The notes under the pieces were generated by a model. It was given only the letters and a program-made list of their open reading frames with translations, had not been told where the DNA came from and made no database searches. Below, one piece after another: positions 1 to 9,841 of a stretch of 64,000 bases of DNA (position 1 is its first letter; each line of letters begins with the position of its first letter). Source of the DNA: JABAAE01 sp905480545 (GTDB lineage: Bacteria; Planctomycetota; Planctomycetia; Pirellulales; Pirellulaceae); NCBI GenBank assembly GCA_943788025.1, contig CALSOR010000019.1:1-64000 (forward strand), read 5' to 3'. Both the position numbers and the translations under genes were made by a program.

Positions 1-152
1 TCGCTAACGTTGACCGCTCCTCGTTTGCTATCGCCAATGGTGCTGAGTGCGGACTTTTCTTTCGCAACCTGAACCGAAGCCTTGGGGGTGGACTTTCTTT
101 TGTTTGAGGGCTTTTTGCTAGCCGTCTTCTTATTTGATGAATTAGGGCTCAA
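1..152 (-). CDS. 5' end of a lysine-rich coding region (partial, runs off window)
   Basis: On the minus strand a reading frame opens directly at the stop of the ROK kinase gene: a TTG at 150-152 overlaps the kinase TGA (149-151), and about 50 codons run without a stop to the window edge. The residues are rich in Lys, Ser, Thr and Pro (stretches such as NKKTASKKPSNKRKSTPK), which looks like a disordered basic N-terminal tail. No ATG is available in this frame, so the start is uncertain. The overlap suggests translational coupling to the kinase. No function can be assigned from this piece. Confidence 0.35.
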   Translation of the reverse strand, partial: MSPNSSNKKTASKKPSNKRKSTPKASVQVAKEKSALSTIGDSKRGAVNVS

Positions 153-1132
153 TTTGCTTTCTCACAAACTTTCATTATCCAGGCGGCGGCGCCAATGATC
201 GTGGAATCATCGCCCAGTTCTGCCGCGGCAACATCAAATGTATCGCGATAACTGGAAAGCACATGTTCGTTTGCGTAGGCACGAGATTCATTCACGAAAA
301 GGTCTGGAATCGCTTCAACGAGACCGCCACCCAACACAATCACTTCAGGGGAAAGAATGTGAATCAATGTCACCATCGCTTTGCCAATATACTCAGCCGA
401 GTGACGCACAAGCCGTTCAACGGATTTGTCGCCGTTTTTGATCGAGTTTGCCAACGTTCCGCTACGAATTTCGGAGAGATCCGAGCCTGCCTCTTTCTTC
501 AAATATGGAGCCGTCCCACGGAATACGGCTTGCGCCGCACCGGCCGAAATCGCAAGTCGACTCGCAACGCATTCCAAGGTCCCTTCATTTCCGGCGCCAT
601 CGAGCGGACCACCTGAATAGAAAGGAATGTGGCCGACTTCCATCGCTGTCCGACGCTTGCCCTGCAATATTTGGCCATTTAACACACAACCACCACCGAC
701 ACCGGTACCGGGAAAAATCCCCACGGCGGAATAGGCACCTTTCGCAGCACCGGCTACGTATTCACCGTAGATGCCTGCGTCGACATCGTTACAAAGGACA
801 ACTCGAGTATCAAATTTGTCTTCCAGTATTTTCTGAAGCCGCACATTCTTCCAGCCCAAGTTTGGAGCTTCAATGACAGTTCCTGTTTCCAAATCGATCG
901 GACCGGGAACCCCAATCCCAATCCCAAGCAAATCGCCCTGCCCTCTTTCGGATTTATCAATAGTTTTCGAAATGGCATCAATAATGCGTTCGACAATGGC
1001 ATCAGCACCTTCAGACGCGCGAGTCCGTTTCTTTTCTCGACCAAGCTGCTTCATTTCTGAATCATAGGCGGCCGAAAGCATTTTCGTACCACCAAGATCG
1101 AAACCAATCCAAAACTTTTTACTTTGATTCAT
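149..1132 (-). CDS. ROK-family sugar kinase (glucokinase-like)
   Basis: A 327-residue cytoplasmic kinase of the ROK family (ASKHA fold), expected to phosphorylate a hexose or N-acetylhexosamine with ATP. The N-terminal phosphate-binding loop reads FDLGGTKM (residues 11-18), the interface motif LCNDVDAG near residue 113 supplies the catalytic Asp, a second Gly-rich loop PGTGVGGG lies near 142-149, and EVGHI near 166 gives the conserved His. The usual ROK zinc motif CXCGXXGCXE is not present: the matching segment reads GGPLDGAGNEGTLE, so three Cys are missing. Many ROK kinases need that zinc for substrate binding, so this is a zinc-independent or divergent member. Length is normal. A lysine-rich gene begins at its stop codon. 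Confidence 0.85.
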   Translation of the reverse strand: MNQSKKFWIGFDLGGTKMLSAAYDSEMKQLGREKKRTRASEGADAIVERIIDAISKTIDKSERGQGDLLGIGIGVPGPIDLETGTVIEAPNLGWKNVRLQKILEDKFDTRVVLCNDVDAGIYGEYVAGAAKGAYSAVGIFPGTGVGGGCVLNGQILQGKRRTAMEVGHIPFYSGGPLDGAGNEGTLECVASRLAISAGAAQAVFRGTAPYLKKEAGSDLSEIRSGTLANSIKNGDKSVERLVRHSAEYIGKAMVTLIHILSPEVIVLGGGLVEAIPDLFVNESRAYANEHVLSSYRDTFDVAAAELGDDSTIIGAAAWIMKVCEKAN

Positions 1133-1238
1133 GAAGTCCTAACTTGAACAATTTCCTGCTTCGCCAGATCACTCAAAGACAGATTACCAATTTTAGAACA
1201 CCGCTATGCATCTTCGCCAAATGTTCGGTCCCGAGGTT

Positions 1239-2967
1239 TTACGAGTTTTTCGGTGGAGTTTCAGGTTCCGCCTTTGATTTAGATTCTTCGTCTTTCGAAT
1301 CCCCGGACTTCAATTTGGAAGTGTCAGCTATAACTTTTCGCTCACTTAACTCATATTCTGATCCAGCCGGAAGTGCGACATAATCTGGTCGATCAGGATA
1401 GACCGGAAGGTTTCGGTCGTAAAAGTGTGCTTTTCCCCCGTCCGACGACTTTGGCATTCGATTTTTTTACAATGATTGCTGTTGCTTCATCCAGGCCGAT
1501 TCCCAAAAGCTGCGGGTGTTTAGCCATCAAAGTTGTCATGTCTTTCTGGCGACCACGCTGAGAAAAATGCTGATCAATTGCGACGCCGGAAATAAATCCT
1601 AGCCCACCACGTTCGTAACCGGGTGCCATGATCTGGAAATTTCCAATCGGCGTTGCTCTTGCAAGATAACGCGCCTGAATGGATGCCCCTGCAGAAGATC
1701 CTCCAATGACGCCGCCACGCTTCAGAACATCTTTCATCAACTGATGTGCTTTTGTTCCGTAGTAGGAATCAGCGAAATTCCATTGCCGTCCGCCACCGAA
1801 CCAGATCCCCGTTGCATCTTTGAGTGGGGCAAGAAACTCTTCGTCTGAATTCGCTTTGTTTCGATCCTTAGTATGAATAAAGGTTGCGTGTTTCACACCC
1901 ATTCGTTTCCAAGCCTCGACGGTCCGTTGTGTTTCGCCTACATCGTCCTGCTCAGCACAAGGCACGTAAACCATTTTTGCCTTTTCTGGACCGCCTGCCA
2001 TATCGACAATTTGACTCATCAGATTTCGTGGCATTCCACCTCCACCTACGATCACAAGCGTGCCATTTTCGACAACGGGAGGTTTGGGAGTGGCAGGTGG
2101 AAATGGCTCAAGTTCACGATCAATAGCGTCACGCCGCCACTGTGTTAGGTCAACAAGACTCGCGGTCATCTCACGACGATTCCTTGCCGGCTGAATCGTC
2201 TGCTCGCGTTGCGGCTGTCGAGTGTTGGCAGACAGGAGAAACTTTGCCTTGCCTTGATTCAGCACAAAACACTTCCTGCCACTACAAACGAGCGTCGTGT
2301 CATTCGAAATCCCGATCCCGACTGATTTTGGGAATGCGACCAAGGCACTTTTCAACCGACGCACGTCCTGTTGTGTTTCAAAATTGGTATCGACGATTGA
2401 ATCAGGAAATAGATCCAAACCTTCATACGCCTCTGGCAAATCGCCGTTTTTTAAATACCGTTTGGAAATTAGCTTTGCCCATTGCCCCTCGGCAACCAGC
2501 GTACCACTCCGCTGAAGCAATTGAGAAAACCCACGTTTTAACGGTACGGCAACCCTTTCATCTAAGGGCAGAGATCTATTGAACGTCACCGGATTAGGGG
2601 GGTCCAGCAAAGCAACGGTCGCATCCTTCAACGTCACTCCAAGCTTTTGGTCGAAATCTGACTCTTGAAGCGAAACAAATTTGATATCCTTCACCTTCGC
2701 AAACCGACTTTTATAGCCCTCCTTTTCAGCTTCCGAGAGCTCGGTTACTGAAATGACTCCCACGACCGCCCCCTCTTTTCCGGAAGCATCAATGACAAAC
2801 TTGTCCGATGCCGTGGTGTCGCCGACTTCGTTGAGAATGACAATTCGACCATTGATTTTGGTGTGAAGTGGCCAATGCTCGAATTTTTCATCAAAAACTT
2901 GTCCTACCAGACAAATGTTAAGCAAGAGCACGATCAAAGCCGCTAAAGCCTGTTTTATGGAATTCAA
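1239..2967 (-). CDS. Secreted cyanophycinase-like peptidase (S51), with a late frameshift
   Basis: The uninterrupted frame covers 1393-2967 (524 residues). It has an N-terminal signal peptide (first ~22 residues, LAALIVLLLNICLVG), a planctomycete-type N-terminal region of about 300 residues, and a C-terminal peptidase S51 domain (from GTLVIVGGGGMPRN, ~residue 300). The nucleophile elbow reads GGSSAGAS. Cyanophycinases cleave cyanophycin-like beta-Asp-Arg polymers; here secretion suggests an extracytoplasmic substrate. After VVGRGK the frame drifts into a short tail, whereas the +1 frame continues the family-typical end (GKAHFYDRNLPVYPDRP...) to a stop at 1239. The slip lies in a G5A4 run near 1433-1441, so one extra base explains it: real mutation, assembly error or slippage. 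The catalytic part is upstream and unaffected. Confidence 0.75.
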
Positions 2968-3275
2968 TTTATCCTCTCAAGATGTTTGGTTGGGTTCTAT
3001 TATAGATGGGCACCACGACCACAGAAAGAATGGCATACACTTTTCCTCGCGAGCCCATTAAGTTTTGATTAAGGAAATGTGGTTCGAACTTTGATTCGCA
3101 ACGGTCTCTGGGGAACACATCACCATATTATAGAGACAATCAAACGCAATAAAAAAACTCGCCACTCGAACCCGCAGCCCATTCAGTCGCGTGAGTTTGT
3201 GATTTATCAAATAGGAATGGTTCGCTGAAAATCGAAACTGAATTACGACAGTCCCGGACCGAAGCTCTTGAGTCG
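2968..3275. other. Divergent intergenic region, no gene seen
   Basis: This 308-base stretch separates the minus-strand cyanophycinase-like gene from the plus-strand threonine ammonia-lyase, so it should hold both promoters. I see no tRNA, no convincing hairpin terminator and no conserved operator. The ammonia-lyase frame stays open upstream to about 3205 but without an ATG. Confidence 0.5.
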
Positions 3276-4745
3276 GTGTACCAAATTGATCAACCGACAA
3301 AAATGGAATTGATGGCGATTTCCAATCGGGGATCGATTTTTATCAAACGAGAAGATCTATCGACAATCCGATCCTACAAATGGCGTGGCTCGTTTCACCG
3401 GATTAACAAAGAAGTCACCAAGGGCAATCGAGGTCCGTTCGTTGCCACTTCTGCTGGCAACCACGCTCAGGGAGTGGCACTAGCTGCGGCACATTTAGAT
3501 GTTTCAGCAACCATTTTCATGCCGCAAACAACTCCGCAGCTCAAACAAAAAGCGGCAAAGCATCACGGCGGCGACAACGTCAGTGTTGTGCTTGTCGGAG
3601 ATACGTTTGACGCTGCAAATCGGGCAGCCATGGATTTCACCCAATCCAATCACGCCACAGTAATTCCGCCGTTTAATGACATCGATGTCATCGCTGGCCA
3701 GTCGACAGTCGCGGATGAAATACATCACGAATCGGCGGATATGGATTTCGTATTTGTTCCGATTGGCGGAGGCGGTTTGGCAAGCGGTGTTGCATTTGCC
3801 TATTCCGAACTCAATCCCGACGTCAAAGTAATTGGTGTTGAAGTCATCGGACAGGATTCCATGAACCAATCCGTGAAAAACCGGGAAGAGGTCCTATTGG
3901 ATCGCGTCGATCGTTTTTGCGATGGAACCGCGGTCGCCAAGCCTGGCTCCATCACTTTTTCAATCTGTAAGGACTACCTTTCCGAAATCATCACGGTGAC
4001 CAACGAACAAGTTTGTGCGGCGATCCAGAGGTTATGGGAAGAAAAACGGGTCATTACCGAACCGTCAGGAGCCATCGCATTAGCTGGACTCATCCAAAGC
4101 ATCGAATGCGATAAAATCGATCCCCGATCTCAGAAATGCACCGCGGTCATTACAGGAGGAAATACCGATTTCTTGACGCTTCCGACGATTGTTGAACGTA
4201 GTCAATTTGCTCAGTCAACTCGAAAGTACTTCCGCTTTGAAATCGATGAGAAGAACGGAGCACTGATCGGCCTGTTGGATCAGTTTTTTGATGGAATCAA
4301 TATCGTCGATTTCCAATATGGAAAGTCTGCTGAAGGCCATGCGTTTCCGGTTTTGGGTATCAGTGCAAGCTCGGAGCAATTGACCCAATTTGCCGCCGTG
4401 ATCTCTGAGGCAGACATACCAGCCATTGAAGTCACAGACCACTCAACAACACTTTTTCGCGTGATCCCATTTCGTTCCGACCTGACGTCCCACGCTATTT
4501 TCCTGCACGTCGATTTTCCGGATCGTCCCGGGGCCCTGCGAGAGATGATGCGCGAAATCAGCCCGATAACCAACATCTGTTATTTTAACTTCAACGATTC
4601 GGGCCAAAGTGAAGGGCACGCGTTGATCGGCTTTGAATTTAAAAGCCCAAGCGATCAAACGCAGCTACTTTCGAAACTTGAGGCTATCCAAATGCGTTAT
4701 CGGCATGTTGATTTTAGCCGTTTGATTCCATCACCGTCCCATTGA
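3276..4745 (+). CDS. ilvA: Threonine ammonia-lyase (threonine dehydratase), biosynthetic type
   Basis: A PLP-dependent fold-type II enzyme of about 489 residues that would convert threonine to 2-oxobutanoate, the first committed step of isoleucine synthesis. KREDLSTIRSYKWRG (near residue 25-40) carries the Schiff-base lysine in the family SFKXRG position (here SYKWRG), TSAGNHAQG is the substrate loop, and PIGGGGLASG is the PLP-phosphate loop. The C-terminal ~170 residues form two ACT-like segments (the second begins HAIFLHVDFPDRPGALREM), which marks the allosteric, isoleucine-regulated biosynthetic form rather than the short catabolic one. Start: GTG at 3276 is the best in-frame start codon; an upstream non-ATG start is possible because the family usually has 15-20 more residues. 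It stands alone, with no other ilv genes beside it. Confidence 0.88.
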   Translation: MYQIDQPTKMELMAISNRGSIFIKREDLSTIRSYKWRGSFHRINKEVTKGNRGPFVATSAGNHAQGVALAAAHLDVSATIFMPQTTPQLKQKAAKHHGGDNVSVVLVGDTFDAANRAAMDFTQSNHATVIPPFNDIDVIAGQSTVADEIHHESADMDFVFVPIGGGGLASGVAFAYSELNPDVKVIGVEVIGQDSMNQSVKNREEVLLDRVDRFCDGTAVAKPGSITFSICKDYLSEIITVTNEQVCAAIQRLWEEKRVITEPSGAIALAGLIQSIECDKIDPRSQKCTAVITGGNTDFLTLPTIVERSQFAQSTRKYFRFEIDEKNGALIGLLDQFFDGINIVDFQYGKSAEGHAFPVLGISASSEQLTQFAAVISEADIPAIEVTDHSTTLFRVIPFRSDLTSHAIFLHVDFPDRPGALREMMREISPITNICYFNFNDSGQSEGHALIGFEFKSPSDQTQLLSKLEAIQMRYRHVDFSRLIPSPSH

Positions 4746-4779
4746 TGTAGCTCTGGCAAGCCCGGTTTGGGGCCAATTT

Positions 4780-6285
4780 TCAGATCGAGTAAATTTCAGA
4801 ATACTTTTTTCTGAGTCCTTCAATCATGGCTGCCGGCGACAACGTCTCCCCCGTGGCAGCCTTAAGGATTCCGGTTGCTGATCGTGATTTTCCGGTAACA
4901 TGAACATTTTCGCGAAGCCAATTCAGCAGTGGCTGAAACTCGCCGTTTCGAAATTGCGAATCCATATCGCCGATTTCTTTCTCTGCGGCAGCGAAAAACT
5001 GTGCAGCATACAAGTTGCCTAGTGCGTACGTCGGAAAATAACCAAAAAGACCTTCGCACCAATGCACATCCTGCAGCACGCCATCACTGTCGTTGGGAGG
5101 CTCAATCCCAAGGTATTCCACATATTTCTGATTCCACGCCGCTGGAAAATCAATGACGTCAAGCGCACCGTCAAATATCGCCTGTTCGATTTCAAATCGT
5201 ATGATGATATGGAGCGAATACGTTGCCTCATCCGCCTCGACGCGAATCAAGCTTGGCTCCACATAATTGACTGCACCATAAAACTGATCCAACGTTACGT
5301 CCCCAATCGAATTGGCAAACGCCGATTGAGCCTTTGGAAAGAAATGCTCCCAAAACGCTTTGGAACGCCCGACCAAGTTTTCCCATAATCTGGATTGAGA
5401 TTCATGAATCCCTAGTGAACAATACTCGCCAGGTGGAAGGCCGAATTGGTCCTCACGTAAACCCTGTTCATAAAGCCCGTGACCTGCTTCGTGCAGTGTT
5501 CCAAAAAAAGCCCCATTAAAATGATTTTCGTTGTAACGCGTCGTTATGCGACAATCTTTAGGGCCAACCGTACAACAAAATGGATGATGCGTAACATCCA
5601 GTCGTCCCGCATCGAAATCGAACCCAATCGCAGATGCGGCTTTTAACCCAAACTTTCGTTGTGCAGCGATATCAAAACGTCGTTCAATAATTGACTTATC
5701 AGGGCGATACTTGCTTTCACCGATTTCACGGATCAATGGAACCAGTCCATCCTTCAGTTCAGCAAATACGGCGGTCACCTCGGACGTTTTTGCGTCGGGC
5801 TCGTAATCGTCCAGGAGAACATCGTAGGCACAATCGCCGAAACCAATCGCCTCTGTTTTTTCCTTAAACAGTTTGACGATCGTTTCCAAATATGGTGCGA
5901 AATCTGCAAATGAATTCGTCTCTCGCGCACCAACCCAAGCGGAATGCGCCTTAACCCGCGCTCGTGAAATTTCTTCAACCAATCTAGCGGGAACGTTTTT
6001 TTCTTTGTTGTACTGTTTGTACAAACGGTGAACGGTAACGGCAGCATCATCGGTTGAATCGGCCGGATATTGATCGACCAATTCGGCCAACCACTCTCCA
6101 AGTCTCGGATCGGTGTTGCGTTGGTGGACCATCCCGTTGATCAACGTGATTTGGTCGGCTCGATAGGTCTCTGCCGATTTGGGCATCAAAGTTCGTTGAT
6201 CCCAATTCAGTAACTCATCGACGCTCGCAAGAATTGCTGTTTGCCGAGTATGGTCGATCAGTTTCTCAAGAGTCTCGTTTGACAT
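4780..6285 (-). CDS. Metallocarboxypeptidase, family M32 (carboxypeptidase Taq)
   Basis: A zinc carboxypeptidase of about 501 residues, cytoplasmic (no signal peptide), removing C-terminal residues from peptides with broad specificity. The HEXXH zinc motif appears as TLHEAGHGLYEQG and the third ligand region as GIHESQSRLWENLVGRS; the N-terminal block LASVDELLNWDQRTLMPK is the family signature. The first in-frame start would add 38 residues lying inside the kinase gene upstream; the ATG at 6283-6285 (MSNETLEKLIDHTRQ) matches the family start better and still overlaps the kinase 3' end by 20 bases. The overlap suggests co-transcription with the kinase. Length is normal for M32. Confidence 0.9.
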   Translation of the reverse strand: MSNETLEKLIDHTRQTAILASVDELLNWDQRTLMPKSAETYRADQITLINGMVHQRNTDPRLGEWLAELVDQYPADSTDDAAVTVHRLYKQYNKEKNVPARLVEEISRARVKAHSAWVGARETNSFADFAPYLETIVKLFKEKTEAIGFGDCAYDVLLDDYEPDAKTSEVTAVFAELKDGLVPLIREIGESKYRPDKSIIERRFDIAAQRKFGLKAASAIGFDFDAGRLDVTHHPFCCTVGPKDCRITTRYNENHFNGAFFGTLHEAGHGLYEQGLREDQFGLPPGEYCSLGIHESQSRLWENLVGRSKAFWEHFFPKAQSAFANSIGDVTLDQFYGAVNYVEPSLIRVEADEATYSLHIIIRFEIEQAIFDGALDVIDFPAAWNQKYVEYLGIEPPNDSDGVLQDVHWCEGLFGYFPTYALGNLYAAQFFAAAEKEIGDMDSQFRNGEFQPLLNWLRENVHVTGKSRSATGILKAATGETLSPAAMIEGLRKKYSEIYSI

Positions 6286-8488
6286 ACGTGCTTTTACTTC
6301 GCTCAAGGGTAATGGTTTCGGTGGCGCTTCTGAATGTACGGCTAACGCGTTCGCGCGAGTCTTTGGCCGTTCGAATTGCAAGAAACCAAAGACAAACACC
6401 TACCAACACAATGGTAAGCACCGAGATCAGACCCAGAATTAAAATTTGTCGACCCAAGTCGTTCACGGGCTTTAGAATGGAATCCGCTTTTTCCAGAAGC
6501 AGAACATATAGTCCGGTTTTTTTTGACTTCAACCCACTTTTGATTGAATCAAAAATTGTACGTTCAATTTCATGAATTCCCATCACCCATTGGCCTGCAT
6601 ACTTGGACTCGCTTTCTGCCAGCGGGTCAAGAAAGGTCAACGGCACGTCACTTGGCTCGATATCGACGATTTTTCGAGGCAACATTTTCTTTTGCGATTT
6701 GGGCAACGGCGCATTTTCAGCTTCGATTGTCTTGAAAAGCGGGTGGACAAATATCGAGCCCTTATTTTTTCCTTCCCGCAGGTCAACCAATATCGCATAT
6801 TGATCAAATTTGTCAGGAAACGTTACCAAGTCACTGCAATGAACGGTCGCACCGATCACGCCCAAAAACTCATCGCCATCAAAGATCGGGGCTGAAAACG
6901 CGACTTTCCAACGTTGAGAGGCCTGACTAATAAACGGTGTTGAAAGGTTGGAATGCTCGATATGGACTCGTTTGGATATTGCATTAGAAATTGGATACGG
7001 TTGTGAGCCGGAATCATCCGATTTGATGTCATCGGCTAGACCCGAAAAATAAGTTCGCCAACTGTAGTTCTTGCCAACCGTTTTGATTTCGCCCGTTTTG
7101 TCGACATAGGCCAGTTGAGTCCCGGCCGCATCGTCGATAAACCAAGAAGCGGCTTTCACGTTTATATCGTCGATTTTTTTCTGAAGCGGTTTTTGTAAAA
7201 GTTCACGCTCTGGATTTTTTTTAAACTCCTCGATTAGATCAAGATTTTCTTCTGTCGCGTTCGGGTCGGCGAGCTTGGTTAGTATTTCTTTCAGTTTTGG
7301 ATCCGCACACACCTGCTTATAAACTTGCAAGAACTCCGGATCCTCTGCAAGCTGATCAACGGATGAAAAAAATTTGTTGATTTCTTCACTTGCCGTTCGT
7401 GACGCAAATTGAGCCGCCCAATTATTGCTTTCGCGCGCCTTATCACTCAGAGACTGAGTCGCCTTGTCCACCGATCGGTTGTAAAGCATAAACCCGAATA
7501 CCGACATGATGCAAAGAAGCAAAATGGGGCCGATTAACCCAAGCAACATGATTGGGCGGCGGGCACGTACCTCTTCCCGTTGCCGAAGAGCAAGCAGTAT
7601 TGACTGCACATCCGCGAATCGTTTACTCGGCTCCGGGGCGATACAACGATCAATAATGTCAGCTAACGATTTATCAACTTCCGGAATATCACGGTGGGCA
7701 CGGGGGGGGTTTGCCGTTTTCAACGCGATCTGATAGCGACGCAACCGCTCGCTTAATTCGTTGGCAGATTCCAGTTGTTCCGTAATTCCGTCCGTGCGAT
7801 AAGGCGGGGCGCCGGTCACCATGCAGTACATCAAACAGCCAAGCGCAAACACGTCCCATCTCGCATCGGGAACGGCGTCCAAATTCGCTTGTTCTGGTGC
7901 CATATAAAAAAGTGTTCCAAGTGCAGGGGCCTGCTCGCTGGACAGTCGTGACTGGCCGAAGTCCGCCAGCCTCGGTTTTTGGTCCGTATCAAGAAGCACG
8001 TTTCCAGGCTTTAAGTCGCAATGCAATATTCCCTTGTTATGAAGGTGCATCAGCCCAATCGCTACCTCCTGGAACATCTCAACCGCCTCCTCAATCGAAA
8101 ACGTTCCGCAGCGCCGCAATTCATCTTCCAATGACCCGTTTTCAATAAAATCCATCACATAAAATGGTGGTGATGCATCCCAACCGACATCCAACAGCTG
8201 CACGACGTACCTGTCTGCTGCCAACGACGCGAGTTTTTCGACCTCTCGCGTCAGCAAGGAAAAGTCGACAGCTGAACGACGTGAATAGAACTTGATCGCT
8301 ACTTTACGCCCCGTATTTCGATCAATGGCCGACCAAACTTCACCATACGCACCTGATCCCACCAACACCTGGATGTCGTAACCCGGGATGTCAGCAGGCG
8401 GTTGGTTCCCCTCGCGACTAAGCTTTTCAGCTCGTTCCTGTTCATCTGGCGATTGAAATTGTGTTAAATCCGCATCCATGAAATTCAA
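6266..8488 (-). CDS. Receptor-type Ser/Thr protein kinase with extracytoplasmic Cache-like sensor
   Basis: A 740-residue membrane kinase. The N-terminal cytoplasmic domain (~residues 35-305) has the Gly-rich loop GSGAYGEVWSAID, the VAIKFY lysine, the catalytic loop HCDLKPGNVLLD (HCD in place of HRD) and DFG in LADFGQSRLS. A transmembrane helix follows (MLLGLIGPILLLCIMSVFGF, ~315-335), then about 350 residues outside the membrane with a double-Cache look (SWRTYFSGLAD and VIGATVHCSDLV are typical elements), and a second helix near the C-terminus (ILILGLISVLTIVLVGVCLW) with a short basic tail. This order, kinase first and sensor bracketed by two helices, is common in planctomycetes. The ligand cannot be told. 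It overlaps the downstream peptidase gene by 20 bases. Confidence 0.88.
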   Translation of the reverse strand: MNFMDADLTQFQSPDEQERAEKLSREGNQPPADIPGYDIQVLVGSGAYGEVWSAIDRNTGRKVAIKFYSRRSAVDFSLLTREVEKLASLAADRYVVQLLDVGWDASPPFYVMDFIENGSLEDELRRCGTFSIEEAVEMFQEVAIGLMHLHNKGILHCDLKPGNVLLDTDQKPRLADFGQSRLSSEQAPALGTLFYMAPEQANLDAVPDARWDVFALGCLMYCMVTGAPPYRTDGITEQLESANELSERLRRYQIALKTANPPRAHRDIPEVDKSLADIIDRCIAPEPSKRFADVQSILLALRQREEVRARRPIMLLGLIGPILLLCIMSVFGFMLYNRSVDKATQSLSDKARESNNWAAQFASRTASEEINKFFSSVDQLAEDPEFLQVYKQVCADPKLKEILTKLADPNATEENLDLIEEFKKNPERELLQKPLQKKIDDINVKAASWFIDDAAGTQLAYVDKTGEIKTVGKNYSWRTYFSGLADDIKSDDSGSQPYPISNAISKRVHIEHSNLSTPFISQASQRWKVAFSAPIFDGDEFLGVIGATVHCSDLVTFPDKFDQYAILVDLREGKNKGSIFVHPLFKTIEAENAPLPKSQKKMLPRKIVDIEPSDVPLTFLDPLAESESKYAGQWVMGIHEIERTIFDSIKSGLKSKKTGLYVLLLEKADSILKPVNDLGRQILILGLISVLTIVLVGVCLWFLAIRTAKDSRERVSRTFRSATETITLERSKSTYVKRDS

Positions 8489-9143
8489 ATTGCCGAGCTG
8501 ATCCTGTTTGGCCGTAATCTTTTTACCTATGTTCGTATTGTATCCGATACCATTGCAGGCAAAATATCGGTTACACCGTATTTTGCAGCCTATGAGTTTG
8601 GGTATTCGTCGATTCTAATCTTCCGACCCTTCATCGTAATCGTATTGTTTGTTGAGTATGAACCGACATTTAACAAAATGCGGTTTTAAGGCTATTTTGA
8701 TATGTCGGTACACATTTAGCAGCGTTTAAAGCTTTGGTTTTGTCTCTAAAAGTTATCGCGACAACTTGCTTTCAGCCGACGTTTCGTGCTGGTCTTTTAG
8801 GCCTGGTTTTTCTGCGAATCACGGATTGCAATCGTTGCCGCCACCCGTTCATTGGCAAGGAACACCACCCATCGCAGCTGATCACGTTTCACATTCGACA
8901 ACTTCCGTCAGTCCCAAGCCGAAACGTGTCGTTGATCTGCCCACAATCCGCGTTTTTCTTTTCTGGCAATTTCTTCAAGTCAGGTTAGATTTTGGTCGTC
9001 AGAGTATTTCACGTAATGCCAAGCTAGGCCCTGTTCAACAAAAAGCATCAACACCTAACAAAAAGAATCTGACTCTGCAGTAATCGTCTGCTCATATGAC
9101 CGATACCCTGTTGAATCACGCGGCAAATTGTTAAAGTTCGTTG
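8489..9143. other. Long divergent intergenic region, no supported gene
   Basis: This 655-base stretch lies between the kinase (minus) and the HAD gene (plus). The first ~240 bases are AT-rich and promoter-like. Two overlapping plus-strand frames of 84 and 105 codons occupy 8734-9083, but neither has a recognisable domain, a good ribosome binding site or a balanced composition. I see no tRNA, terminator or repeat. It may hold a decayed gene. Confidence 0.4.
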
Positions 9144-9797
9144 ATGAATAAAATCAAAGCAATCGCATTTGACCTTGATGGGTTAATGGTCAATACGGAA
9201 GAAATCTACGATGAGGTCTGCGAAAAATTGCTGGCAAAGCGTGGAAGCCACTTTGATCTTGAGCTAAAGCTCAAAATGATGGGGCGGCCTGGCCCGGTGG
9301 CAATTGAAATCATGAAAACAGAGCGTGGAATTTCTGATTCCGTTGAAGAACTTCAATTTGAAGTGGAAACGTATTTTCACGAGATTCTCCCTGATAAGGT
9401 CGACACGCTTCCCGGATTGATTCGACTGCTGGATTTCGTCGAAGAGCAAAATCTACCGAAATGCGTTGCCACAAGCAGCTTTCGCAAGCATGCTTCTGCG
9501 GTCCTCGATCATTGCGGGCTTCATGGCCGTTTCGAATTCGTCCTAACATCCGAAGATGTTGTAAATGGAAAGCCCGCGCCAGAAGTGTACCTGCTCGCAG
9601 CTGAAAAACATTCGGTGCACCCAGAAGAAATGCTGGTACTCGAAGATAGCGTGCTGGGTAGTACCGCGGGCGTTGCGGCTGGCGCGGTCGTAGTCGCGGT
9701 TCCGGGCAGCCACAGCATCGATTGCGATTATAGTCACGTGCCGAGAGTCGCAGATTCACTCAATGATGATTTGATTTACGAATTATTGATCGGTTAA
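9144..9797 (+). CDS. HAD-superfamily phosphatase, beta-phosphoglucomutase-like
   Basis: A 217-residue soluble HAD hydrolase. Motif I is FDLDGLMVNTEEIYD (nucleophile and acid/base Asp), motif II is the Thr/Ser in CVATSSFRKHA, motif III Lys lies in VVNGKPAPEVYLLAAEK, and motif IV is VLEDSVLGSTAGVAAG. The alpha-helical cap inserted after motif I and the KPAPEVY signature place it in the beta-phosphoglucomutase/phosphoglycolate phosphatase subgroup; the substrate is probably a small sugar phosphate. Translation probably starts at ATG 9144, one codon after an in-frame TTG. It sits alone, convergent with the GGDEF gene, with a palindromic repeat cluster in between. Confidence 0.85.
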   Translation: MNKIKAIAFDLDGLMVNTEEIYDEVCEKLLAKRGSHFDLELKLKMMGRPGPVAIEIMKTERGISDSVEELQFEVETYFHEILPDKVDTLPGLIRLLDFVEEQNLPKCVATSSFRKHASAVLDHCGLHGRFEFVLTSEDVVNGKPAPEVYLLAAEKHSVHPEEMLVLEDSVLGSTAGVAAGAVVVAVPGSHSIDCDYSHVPRVADSLNDDLIYELLIG

Positions 9798-9841
9798 CAA
9801 TGGTTAGAAGTTCGTAAAAATGAAACTGCCACGTCGCTATT

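Noticed and set aside
1425..1445. Programmed frameshift for two C-termini in the peptidase
   Set aside because: No stimulatory structure or conserved signal is evident; an indel or assembly error is simpler.
3058..3300. 80-codon minus-strand frame in a divergent promoter region
   Set aside because: Overlaps the start of the ammonia-lyase gene and shows no coding features.
8734..9083. Two overlapping plus-strand frames (84 and 105 codons) as genes
   Set aside because: No ribosome binding site, no known domain and odd composition; described as possible decayed DNA instead.
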